From NCBI GenBank assembly GCA_019009955.1, contig CM032229.1:194089001-194153000 (forward strand): DNA of 64,000 bases. Direction: 5' to 3'. Below the pieces are notes generated by a model. The model worked only from the letters and a program-made list of their open reading frames with translations. It was not told the DNA's origin and made no database searches. This stretch comes from Riptortus pedestris. Taxonomy: Eukaryota > Arthropoda > Insecta > Hemiptera > Alydidae. Positions within the stretch are counted from its first letter, which is position 1. Every line of letters starts with the position of its first letter. Both the position numbers and the translations under genes were made by a program. This document shows, in pieces, positions 48,101 to 55,960 of the stretch.

Positions 48101-48340
48101 ATTGTTGTCCTTTTATCTAAATTTCGAGGAGGTACCCTGCAACAGTTAGCTTCCTTAGAAAACAATACTCTTTAAAGAACTCCATACACAAAAAAACAAC
48201 TTACACTGTAGGAGTATCTTCAGGCACAGTGATCTTCAAGCCTGGCTTCTTTTTACGGGCTGAACAATAAAATTGTTATTAGTATAATACAGGAGAGCCA
48301 CTTAAATATTATTCCTGTAAAATAATTACTTACCTGCCAT
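38868..48340 (-). CDS. lic: MAP kinase kinase of the p38 pathway (MKK3/MKK6, licorne type)
   Basis: Seven minus-strand exons (48334-48340, 48205-48259, 47971-48136, 46705-46941, 41645-41824, 40174-40394, 38868-39000) join without a frame break into 332 residues, the usual MKK3/6 length. It is a cytoplasmic dual-specificity kinase that phosphorylates the T-x-Y loop of p38 in stress signalling. Visible are an N-terminal docking-like site (KKPGLKI), the glycine loop [11 protein letters not shown], the lysine of IMAVK, catalytic [14 protein letters not shown], magnesium-binding CDFG, the activation loop [20 protein letters not shown] with the conserved Ser and Thr phospho-sites, [28 protein letters not shown], and a C-terminal [19 protein letters not shown]. 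Every junction is GT-AG. Introns hold a minisatellite and an antisense retrotransposon. Confidence 0.95.
39098..39840 (+). repeat. family A repeat lacking its 3' half
   Basis: AGTCTGTCGTGCAAGGGCTG start, guanosine run at 39406, and CTGCTAGAGCA before a CT-rich stretch. Lies in the last intron of the MAPKK gene. Confidence 0.62.
40174..40394 (-). CDS. lic: MAPKK exon 6
   Basis: 221 nt. [20 protein letters not shown] through [20 protein letters not shown] to [11 protein letters not shown] and two bases of Cys. Acceptor TGTTTCAG, donor GTAAGC. Confidence 0.94.
40497..41278. repeat. 46-bp minisatellite, about 17 units
   Basis: Tandem 46-bp units (ACCATATATCAGACCTACCA then GGAGTGGGGGTCTACTTGGA then AGTCAG) with few substitutions. 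Lies in MAPKK intron 5. Stop-free in several frames, which creates open frames up to 255 codons that are artefacts: 46 is not a multiple of 3 and substitutions ignore codon position. Confidence 0.95.
41645..41824 (-). CDS. lic: MAPKK exon 5 (catalytic loop)
   Basis: 180 nt, phase 0. [47 protein letters not shown], ending at CKPYMA. It carries the catalytic Asp, the DFG motif and both activation-loop phospho-sites. Acceptor TTGACAG, donor GTGAGT. Confidence 0.95.
41984..42375 (-). repeat. family A repeat, diverged inverted copy
   Basis: Inverted 3' half (GATTTCCCTTAAGAGAAATC at its end), (TA)-rich centre at 42115-42165, then inverted 5' half ending near CTGCATAAACTAAGCAGATT read backwards. 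Lies in MAPKK intron 4. Confidence 0.6.
42376..43039. other. possible 5' end of the R2-like element
   Basis: From about 42530 the composition becomes more balanced than the surrounding intron. This may be the 5'UTR of the downstream retrotransposon. No open frame with motifs, and the boundary is not determined. Confidence 0.3.
43040..43320 (+). repeat. nine 32-bp tandem units upstream of the retrotransposon ORF
   Basis: Units with core AGGGTTACTTTATCTGTG and spacer ATTAGTTTTATTTT repeat every 32 bp from 43055 to 43311. The first units and the last (GGGGGCCTTGATCTGTG) are diverged. They end 80 bp before the ORF start, the place where some retrotransposons keep promoter monomers. Confidence 0.92.
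43401..44624 (+). pseudogene. R2-like ORF, N-terminal part (zinc finger, RT start)
   Basis: 407 codons. Residues about 12-75 ([34 protein letters not shown]) look like a compact beta-barrel module. Residues 100-125 are a C2H2 finger ([22 protein letters not shown]). Residues 315-395 begin the reverse transcriptase ([26 protein letters not shown]). The frame is lost after ITVFPI, where a small deletion or frameshift shifts the expected next motif into another frame. Confidence 0.72.
44625..45481 (+). pseudogene. R2-like reverse transcriptase fragments
   Basis: Three frames carry successive RT motifs. At 44625-44888 are [10 protein letters not shown] and the motif-A-like [16 protein letters not shown] with its catalytic Asp. 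Around 44930-45090 comes the F-ADD box ([11 protein letters not shown]). At 45104-45481 follow [12 protein letters not shown] and [10 protein letters not shown]. The catalytic residues are present but separated by stops at 44886 and 45093 and by frame changes. Confidence 0.7.
45482..46068 (+). pseudogene. R2-like C-terminus: CCHC knuckle and restriction-like endonuclease
   Basis: From about 45490 the frame of 45583-46068 shows [20 protein letters not shown] (C-x2-C-x8-H-x4-C type), then [16 protein letters not shown] and the lysine-rich [13 protein letters not shown] helix. These are the PD-(D/E)xK-like RLE signatures (VDI...K, PTIRYE) of R2-type elements. Sequence expected between the RT thumb and this knuckle seems absent, indicating an internal deletion. 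Confidence 0.68.
46331..46704. other. MAPKK intron remainder, no recognised feature
   Basis: Intron sequence between the retrotransposon 3' end and exon 4. Nothing further was recognised. Confidence 0.4.
46705..46941 (-). CDS. lic: MAPKK exon 4
   Basis: 237 nt, phase 0. [20 protein letters not shown] through [29 protein letters not shown], to ILGNIALA. Acceptor TTGTTTAG, donor GTGAGT. The ATG inside is not a start; RIT precedes it in frame. Confidence 0.94.
47577..47790 (+). mobile_element. tRNA-derived SINE in MAPKK intron 3
   Basis: Carries an A-box-like GGTTAGCCATGCGAGTTAAA and about 55 nt later a B-box-like GAGTTTGATTCTCGC, the internal polymerase III promoter layout. A non-tRNA body (CATTAAATAACATCCTAAAA) and an A/T-rich end TGTTAATAAATAATA follow. 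No acceptor stem closes it, so it is not a tRNA gene. Confidence 0.65.
47971..48136 (-). CDS. lic: MAPKK exon 3
   Basis: 166 nt. [15 protein letters not shown] through the glycine-rich loop ([11 protein letters not shown]) to the ATP-anchoring lysine of MAVK. Acceptor GTTGCAG, donor GTATTA. Confidence 0.93.
48205..48259 (-). CDS. lic: MAPKK exon 2
   Basis: Acceptor TTGTTCAG, 55 nt, donor GTAAGT. Encodes [17 protein letters not shown], the p38-docking region of MKK3/6. Phase 2 end joins to exon 3. Confidence 0.88.
48334..48340 (-). CDS. lic: MAPKK coding exon 1 (7 nt)
   Basis: ATGGCAG followed by a perfect GTAAGT donor. Only two codons and one base are coding. Upstream TTTACTCAG at about 48379 may be an acceptor for a 5'UTR exon. 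Confidence 0.75.
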
Positions 48341-48380
48341 TTCTATTATATTCGAGTTGCAGCAGCTTCCAATGACCTCT

Positions 48381-49360
48381 GAGTAAATAATAAATTCACC
48401 CGAATTCAGAAGTAATGAAAAACCAATTAGTGTGAAGAACCATTTATGAATAGAGGGATAAATTAAAAAGCTTCTCTACATTCCAAGCGTACTTATTCCC
48501 TAAATTCTGTATCGCAGGTAAGGGAATCTATTTATCGTAGGGAATACTATCTGAATATAACAAGCCAAAGAGAGTTTGTAGGAAGGATTATGGCGATTCA
48601 AGTGTCAACTCGAGAAGGTTATAATACCCTATAAGGTTTCTTGGACGCCATCAAGCCCTTCGGCCCAATTAGCTATAATTATACCTCTTTGTTCCTTTTA
48701 CTATTTACTAATGATTATTTCAATTCCTTTAATACCCCTTCCCCCAAAACAAAATAGCACACCTACTCCCAGACTGTGTTTTCTATTATTTATTTTAAGA
48801 ACTATAAACGTTTATTAATAATGTTAGATTTAATTTACTTGAGAATGAAATACAAAAAAAAAAAAAATTAAAACATGTTAAGAAGGTTCTTCCGTAAAAT
48901 CTTTATATAAACTACATTTAAAGCCAAAAAAATGGAGGTGATGGCTGAGTGCCATACCGTCATATTTCTGTTCTAAATATAAATTCTATGAAACTCCCAA
49001 GTTCAAAGCAAACAGTTTTTCTTCCTGCATTCATTATATAATTCAATTGAACAAAATGTCTTTATATAATTTTACGAACACCCAAACAAATTGATCTAAT
49101 AAATCCAAAAAATTATAACTATCCACATAATAGAATTAATGGAACACAGTTACATAGAGCACGGAACTATTACCAAGGAACAAAGAAAAATTAAATATAA
49201 TGATCACAACTGATTGAACGAAGCAAATGAACTAATTTCTTAATTTTGAAAATTGAATTGGGATTACATGTTTTCAGCATTAAAATCCAAATATTTTATA
49301 ATAGAGTTTTTCCAATACCTTCTGGTAACAACTCTTCTGGTTAAATTGTGGCTTTCAAAT
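48381..49360. promoter_or_regulatory. upstream region of the MAPKK gene
   Basis: 5' flank of the minus-strand MAPKK gene. TTTACTCAG at 48387-48379 is a plausible acceptor for a 5'UTR exon. No core promoter motif could be assigned and no repeat family was recognised. Confidence 0.35.
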
Positions 49361-49419
49361 ATTGGCAGATTTCCCTCAAATTAGCTATTGAGGTTATATT
49401 AATGACGCTATTTTCCAAA

Positions 49420-49521
<102 letters not shown>

Positions 49522-49802
49522 TAGCTAAGATACCCGACAATGCCCGGCATTAATGACTGACTAATGATGGTATTTTTATAGCAAGACTTCAATGTGAACA
49601 ATTACACTTCCCCTCCATGACTTACTGTTTTTCCGAAATAGCTAATCCTAAAGGACAACTTTTGGGGATTAATAGAATAGAAATTTTAGTTTTGAAGAAT
49701 AAATGAAAATATCCATTTTTGAGGTGCTGGATGGTGAAGGAATTATTATCTCAGGTAAGAAAAAACGCCTCGTTCCTTCACTGTTCTCACTGTTCTTTAT
49801 TC

Positions 49803-49850
49803 GATGTGACAGAGCGCTTTCAGAGCATACGCTCCATCATCAGTGCCCTC
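49803..49850 (-). ncRNA. hammerhead-ribozyme-like core in the Penelope-like terminus
   Basis: On the minus strand CTGATGA (49843-49837), a stem II (GGAGC loop GTAT GCTCT) and GAAA (49821-49818) occur in the order and spacing of a hammerhead catalytic core. Penelope-like terminal repeats are known to carry such motifs. Stems I and III were not convincingly closed by eye. Confidence 0.5.
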
Positions 49851-50289
49851 CTGGCAAACAAATACCATAAAAACGCGTTACAATATGTATTTTAATTGAT
49901 AAACAATATGTATTTTAATTGATAAATTTAGAAAATATATGTACATGTCGTTGGTCAAGAGTTAAAAACATACAACTTTAAATTACAACCTAAAAATTAG
50001 TGTCCCAGTGAATATTTACAGAAATAAGAAAACTATTTTCACAGATTAAAATTAAAAATTAAAAACTTGTCAGTAGAATATATAGACAATTTCAATAAAT
50101 AGTTAAAATAAATAAATTAATATTTACAGTTAAAAAGTCTAAAATAGAATAAATAGTAAAAAAAACGAATAGTCCAATTAAAATTAAAAAACCAAAAATG
50201 AAGGAACAACCACCGGAGGAGCTACAGAAAGCAATACATACAAAAAACGCAAGAAGAAAAATAGAAAAGCGAGACAATGACTAACCTCT

Positions 50290-50952
50290 TCACAATGATG
50301 TGATAGGAACCAAGGATTCCCTGTGACTGAGGCCTCGGGACCGGAGAGCCATGAGAGAGGCTTCCGAGACATGCCTCAACCTGGTTCCTTCTCCCGTCTT
50401 ATTTATATTCAGGCCTCCTTTTTTCATCCTATCTAGCTTTATGAATAGGTTTTCGGCTATGCTCAGAGTCTTGCCTTTTTTTGCTTCGTAAAGGAGCTCA
50501 TACTTTATAGCAGATTTCTCATGACCCTCCTTCTTGGTGTGGGCATGGAACTCTGTGTCTCTGGTAACATGCTCTTTCAGCCGGGTTCTAATCTTTCTCC
50601 CACTTTGACCGACGTACGATGCCTCACAGCTAGAGCATGTTACCCTGTACACTCCCGACTTGTTCAGTGAGTCAACAGGATCCTTGACCCTCGGGAGCAT
50701 TGCTTTCAAAGAGTGTCGACTTTTGAAAGCAGTCGTCATCCCGAGTGTCTTGAGTTTATTTCCTATCTTATGAGACACAGAGCCCAGATACGGAATAGAA
50801 AGAGGGAAACATACGTCCTTATTTCGGTTTATCTGACCGTCGCCGACCTCCATATCCCTAGTCAACTTCCGACGGAGCCTCTTCTGGACTAGTCTGTCCA
50901 CCACCCCATCCTTGTAGCCGTTGAGAACAGTGAAGGAACGAGGCGTTTTTTC
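50290..50952 (-). pseudogene. Penelope-like protein, C-terminal GIY-YIG endonuclease part
   Basis: An open frame of about 220 codons with no true start, entering from the truncated 5' edge. It shows the pre-endonuclease linker (PYLGSVSHKIGNKLK), then a GIY-YIG domain: GVYRVTCSSCEASYVGQSGR with its two cysteines, KIRTRLKEH, and further on the asparagine-rich end. This nuclease nicks target DNA for Penelope element insertion. The upstream RT domain is absent, so the copy is dead although this segment is uninterrupted. Confidence 0.8.
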
Positions 50953-51121
50953 TTACCTGAGAAATGAAAATATGTTCCTAATCTATCCCTCTCCACTTTT
51001 TTGAGTAATTCAAACCATAATCATGGATAGCATTTATTATAATTAAATATCATCTATAATGAACATATTTCCTGTCCAAACCAATCCGAGCACAAATAGT
51101 TTAAGCACAGTTTTGTACATA

Positions 51122-51350
51122 ACAGTAATGTATGTGGGATAAATATTGTAATGGGAGTGGGCCGACTGTAAAATATACCAAATAAAGGCCAGGGATTGGC
51201 TACAACCCATCACGCCACCTCCCCCACTCTACTGCCCTTTTCCTGTTCCTGGTTCCCCCAGTCCTTCTGCCCATGTCCTAGAGTAACATGTAACCGGCCG
51301 GGTTTGTCCAAACCCAATGTAGTTTTGTTTCATTTAACACCCGAGACACA
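51122..51350 (+). repeat. dispersed repeat, possible solo LTR (copy 2)
   Basis: Similar over its full length to 12114-12361, including GTGGGCCGACTG, AATAAAGGCCAGGGATTGGC and the end CCCGAGACA. Directly follows the Helitron-like element. Confidence 0.5.
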
Positions 51351-51369
51351 CCAATAACATTTCACTATG

Positions 51370-51572
51370 TCAATTATTAAAGGAGATTTCGCATTTTTCA
51401 GTTTTCGGCCTTCAGTAAAGCTCCACTCCTACCCATGTCTTATTAACAATAAGCTGTTATACTATGAAGCTCTTTATTTGAAGCCTAAATACCAAATATT
51501 GTTTTCATTGAACATTTATGTTTTGAGATAAATGCAAATTCGTGACGCACATGGGAAATGTGCTTAGTTAAC
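51370..51572 (-). repeat. family A fragment, inverted
   Basis: Inverted 5' portion (TGCATTTATC...GTGACGCACATGGGAAATGT GCTTAGTTAACAC region). Both ends are lost. Confidence 0.45.
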
Positions 51573-51869
51573 ACTTTTACCGAAACACCGGCCTGAGAGG
51601 CTGGTAGAGATTTTCATATTTTATGTATTGGTAGACCTGCTAATATTGGCGGGCTCTCCACCTCATTAGCTGTGAGTCTTTCCTTCCTCTACACTCAGGA
51701 AGTGTTTTGGGTTAGTTTGTCAACGCCATTCGGCATTGACTAGCTATTGCTCGTTTTGCTTCAGTCTCGTGTACCTCTTGTTTCGGTTAACAGCCTACGT
51801 ATTGCTGCTCTAAGATGCGGGGTAATTAGGTTTACGTATGTTGTGTACCTACCTTTCATTATAGCATGT

Positions 51870-52191
51870 AACACTGTTTGTTCGTATTCTTTTCCTGTGT
51901 GTTTTACATAGTATATGATTTGCTATGTAGCCTTCCACGAGCCATGGACCAATAAAACGCTCATCGTCACGATCTATATATCGTACGGATGACAGTGATT
52001 TTTTAGAGCACGAGGTATAAAAATATAATAAATGCTCCAAAATTAAAATAACGCACTATATTGTATAAATAATGATAAATTAAATAATAAATATAAAAAC
52101 TCTTCTAATAAAAAAACGATAAAAAATCAAATTAAAACTGTTAATTCTGTTCATTAGCAGAGAGCACGTGCACATGAGAGGTTAGTCTATT
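51870..52191 (-). mobile_element. Ty3/gypsy LTR, distal part (split)
   Basis: Read on the minus strand, this continues the LTR begun at 60156-60017. The junction is the duplicated AGTCTATT. It has no homology to the P-type complex. The far LTR end is not determined and is placed near 51870 only by guess. Confidence 0.4.
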
Positions 52192-52371
52192 CAAGGTACG
52201 TATAAGCAGGGGGGGGGGGGTGCCATTCGGCAGGTGCGCAGATCAAATTTTTTTGCGACTTTGGCGCATGACGTCACTCGGCAGCACTCAGCTTTGTTTA
52301 CATCGTGAGCATAGTTGTGTTTTTAGTTAATTGTTTTATTTTCCATTGTTATAAGTGATTTTTTTTTCAAA

Positions 52372-54969
52372 ATGAGTGAGTGTGCTATGGCAACATGTTC
52401 CAACAACTCTAGGAGGACAGGCAAGTCTGTATCTTATCACCGGTTCCCGAAAAACCAAGAAATTAAGAAACAGTGGATAGTTCTGTGTAGACGAGGAGAT
52501 TTGAAATTTAATCCTACTTTTGCTCGGGTTTGTTCAGAACATTTCAGTGATAGTGATTACCAAAGGAATTTACAAGCAGAATTGTTAGGCTATGTTCCTA
52601 ATAGATTGATATTAAAAGAAGAAGCTGTGCCGCATCTTAATTTACCAGTATCGTCCGTAAGTAAACAAACACCTACTAGCTCTACTTCTGACTCAAAATG
52701 TGAAACATCTAGAGACTGTAGGAGTAAAAAACGTGAAATAACTAAACGTGCCCTGCGTCACATTAATGAGATTTCTCCCAAAAAGCTGAAAAGTGATTTT
52801 TCATGTAATACAGAAGAAGTTGATTGTGATGGATGTATTCTCTTAAAGGAAAAAATTGCTGAATATGAATCCCAATTAAAGTCCTTGCTGATCCAAGTAA
52901 AAAATTTAGAAAGTAATAACTTTAATTTAAAAAAGAGAGTTACTAAATTGCTAACAGTTAATTACCAGATAAAAATGCAAAAAGAAGAAAAAATGCAGTG
53001 AAAAAAGAAATGGAAAGGATTTGTCAACCAGTATTATCCAAAGCCCAAATTCAGTGCTTACAAAACAAAAAAGTGAAAGGCCATTGGACAAATGAGGATA
53101 TTGCCAATGCTCTAACTTTTCGCTCTATTTCAAAAAGAGCATATCAATACCGCAGACATATTGGTGAACCTCTTCCAGGACTTACAACTTTACGTTGCTG
53201 GACGAAATCATTTACATGCAATCCAGGAATTTTAAGTAATGTGATTAATTTAATGGATAGCCAAGGCAAAAGTTTTACTGAAAACGAACGCCTCATTATC
53301 TTGTCGTTTGATGAAATGAATATAGACAGCAGACTTGTTTATGATCAGTCTGAAGACAAGATACTTGGCCCCCATAAAAATGTTCAAGTTGTAATGGCAA
53401 GAAGTCTGTCTTGTGATTGGAAACAACCAATTTATTTTGATTTCGACACAAATATAACAAAAGGTATAATCACAGAGATAATTGTTTGTGTCGAAAGGAT
53501 TGGGTACCATGTTGTGGGTATTGTATCAGACATGGGACCAAAAAATATCGCCCTTTGGAATGAACTAGAAATCACCCATGAAAATAGGATTTCAAGAATC
53601 CCTATGAAAATTCTCGCTCCATTTGGGTTTTTGCTGATGTCCCACATCTATTAAAATTGTTAAGAAACCACATCTTAGACAATGGAATTACATTATCTAG
53701 TGGGGAGATCATTGACAAACAAATTTTTATCCAGTTGTTGGCGAAAGATTGTGGTGAACTAAAAATATGTCCACGCTTGTCTTATGAAGACCTTGAAGTA
53801 AGAAGGCGTGATAGGCAAAATGTGAGAATGGCTGCTCAACTGTTACCAAATCATACTGCGAAGGCTATAGATTATGTTCTAAAAAATGAGAGCAGCAGCA
53901 TTTATCAATTCAGTCAATGACACTTTTGATGTATTAAATTCAAGGGTTCCCATAGACTCAAAGAATGTACTTTCTAGTGGGTTTGGAATGCTCCCCGAAT
54001 TGCAGCTAGGTGTACTAAATACATTTGAAGAAGAATGTATTCAAATGCGAATTGGAAAATCCAAACATTTGGTCCCTTTTCAGAAAGGATTTTTATTAAG
54101 TATTAGATCATTAAAAGGTCTGTATGAATACATAATAAGTAAAAATATGAAATATATTTTAACAGCCAGACTAAATCAAGACTGTTTAGAAAATTTCTTT
54201 TCCCAATTGCGAGGTTTAGGCCATTTTTATGATCATCCCTCACCAACCGAAGTGAAGCACCGACTAAAATTATTATTATTGGGAACAAATGCTGCTCTCA
54301 TAACCCAAAATTCTCCTGCAATGCCAGTCAAAACCGAAGATGATTATTCATCACAAAGTTACTTGACTAGCGAAATGTTTTTGGGTGTACCAGACATTAA
54401 TGATCTAATGAAATTGCTAGAAGAAGATTCAGAAGTAAGAAGCATCGCACTAAGCACTGGCATAAATATTGAAGAATATGATACATATATTACAGAGTGT
54501 TACCGAGGTTGATTCCAATGAACCTGTTATTGACTGCCCATTTGAAGGACTTAATTTTATTGCAGGGTACGTAGCACATAAGTGTATAAAATATGATAAA
54601 AGTTTAGGTATTCCTACATGTAGGATAGAACCACAACCATCACTACATTTTGGATGGATAGACAAATTGTCTCGGGGTGGTTTAATTAAACCAACTGAAG
54701 ACTGGCTTCAAACAGTCCAACAAATGGAATTAACATTTGGATTATTACATGGCCAAAATATAGTCAAGAAAGATAAAGTTATAGAAACATTGTGCAAACT
54801 CATAGAAGAAAAATTTCCTCATCTCAATAAAAAAGTAATAAAATGTTATGCCCGAACTAGAACATTTATCCGCTTGAATCACTTAAACAAGAAGTATAAA
54901 CAACAACGAAAAGAAATGAGTGCTGCAAGGAAAGTTCGTAAATGGGAAGCATCAGCATCATTGCATTAA
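52372..54969 (+). pseudogene. P-element-like transposase with THAP domain, frameshifted
   Basis: Starts MSECAMATCSNNSRR: a THAP zinc finger (C-x4-C, KKQW, CSEHF, residues 4-60) with the AVP-type end (EEAVPHLNLP). A Lys/Ser linker and a coiled coil (LLKEKIAEYESQLKSLLIQV, about residues 160-205) follow. Later frames give GHWTNEDIANALTFRS, the RNase H-like core ILSFDEMNIDSRLVYDQ, ADVPHLLKLLRNH, RLNQDCLENFFSQLRG and the C-terminal GYVAHKC. This order is that of P/THAP9 transposases. Frame is lost near 53000, 53640, 53890 and 54510, so the gene is inactive. A GTAAGA donor at 55012 and a CTTCACAG acceptor at 55120-55127 hint at an original 3' intron. Confidence 0.82.
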
Positions 54970-55514
54970 AAAAGGACAAGACGGACTTCATGCGAATGGG
55001 GGTTTTAAAAAGGTAAGATTTAAAATGAAAGAAACAGAATACTTTTCCATTCGTGTATCCTATAGAGCACTATAGGAGTTTATTTCCCATGCTCCATCAT
55101 TAATGATATTACATGTTTCCTTCACAGTTATTTATTCTATGGGTCAGTGCGGTTTCAATGCATACACTCCAACATCAGTGCCTTTCTCTTCACAAGGATG
55201 CTACTGGAACCAAGGATTCCCTGCGGCTCAAAATGTTAGCATATTTTTATTACAAGGAGGACTACATGCCAATGATAACCTTTAAAAATCTTGTACCTAT
55301 ATTGACTAGCTGATGTTTAAAATAATTTAGTCTTTTTTATTCATTTTTAACTGGGTATCATTGTTTATTGCTTGGTTAATCTCAATTTTATTAACTTTTA
55401 TTTGTTTGTATAATAGAAGTCATTACTGTTTTCATGTTTTGGAGATTTCATCTAATTATAGTAAAGTTTTACTTTTTGTTGTGCTAATTACTAATTAGCA
55501 CAATTACTAATTGT

Positions 55515-55619
55515 GCTGCATTCTGATTGGCTACTCGCGAATGGCGCTACCTTATATTATACGTACCTTGCGTATAAGATAAGGTAGCGCCATTCGCGAG
55601 TAGCCAATCAGAATGCAGC
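55515..55619. repeat. 41-bp perfect inverted repeat hairpin (paired P-type ends)
   Basis: Arms 55515-55555 and 55579-55619 (GCTGCATTCTGATTGGCTAC ...GCGCTACCTTAT and its complement) match base for base. The 23-bp spacer contains TTATACGTACCTTG, which is the complement of the complex's outer end CAAGGTACGTATAA. It therefore looks like two transposon ends joined head to head. Confidence 0.85.
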
Positions 55620-55960
55620 AACCCTCTACGTCACTGGGCAACAAGATTCGGGGCGGACTAGCCGAAATACGATCAATATAAGCAGTTTTATGATTAATTT
55701 GGCTAATAAAAAATTGTTAAAATGGTATATGTCTGTAAATGATACAAATTACTTTAGTTGAATATATTTTATTTCAAATAAACCATGTACAAATTAGATT
55801 CCATTAAAAATAAATACATAATAGTTCCTTAAAATTTATATATGTTGGGTTACATTTAAAAATCGTAATTTTTCTAGGTAATTAGCACAACAAAAAGTAA
55901 AACTTTACTATAATAAGATGAAATCTCCAAAACATGAAAACAGTAATGACTTCTATTATA

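Larger units (their letters stand above)
49713..50961 (-). mobile_element. Penelope-like element, 5'-truncated, with inverted termini
   Basis: Flanked by a perfect 12-bp target duplication, AAATGAAAATAT (49701-49712 and 50962-50973). A 39-bp inverted repeat lies at 49750-49788 and 50922-50961 (CTCAGGTAAGAAAAAACGCC then TCGTTCCTTCACTGTTCTC). The minus strand codes for the C-terminal GIY-YIG part of a Penelope protein; the reverse transcriptase is missing. The 3' region holds a hammerhead-like core. Confidence 0.8.

Noticed and set aside
55103..55313. Short frames with MGQCGFNAYTPTSVPFSSQG
   Set aside because: Lie in the repeated 3' flank of the P-type transposase and recur in the inverted arm; possibly part of an original last exon, but not a separate gene.
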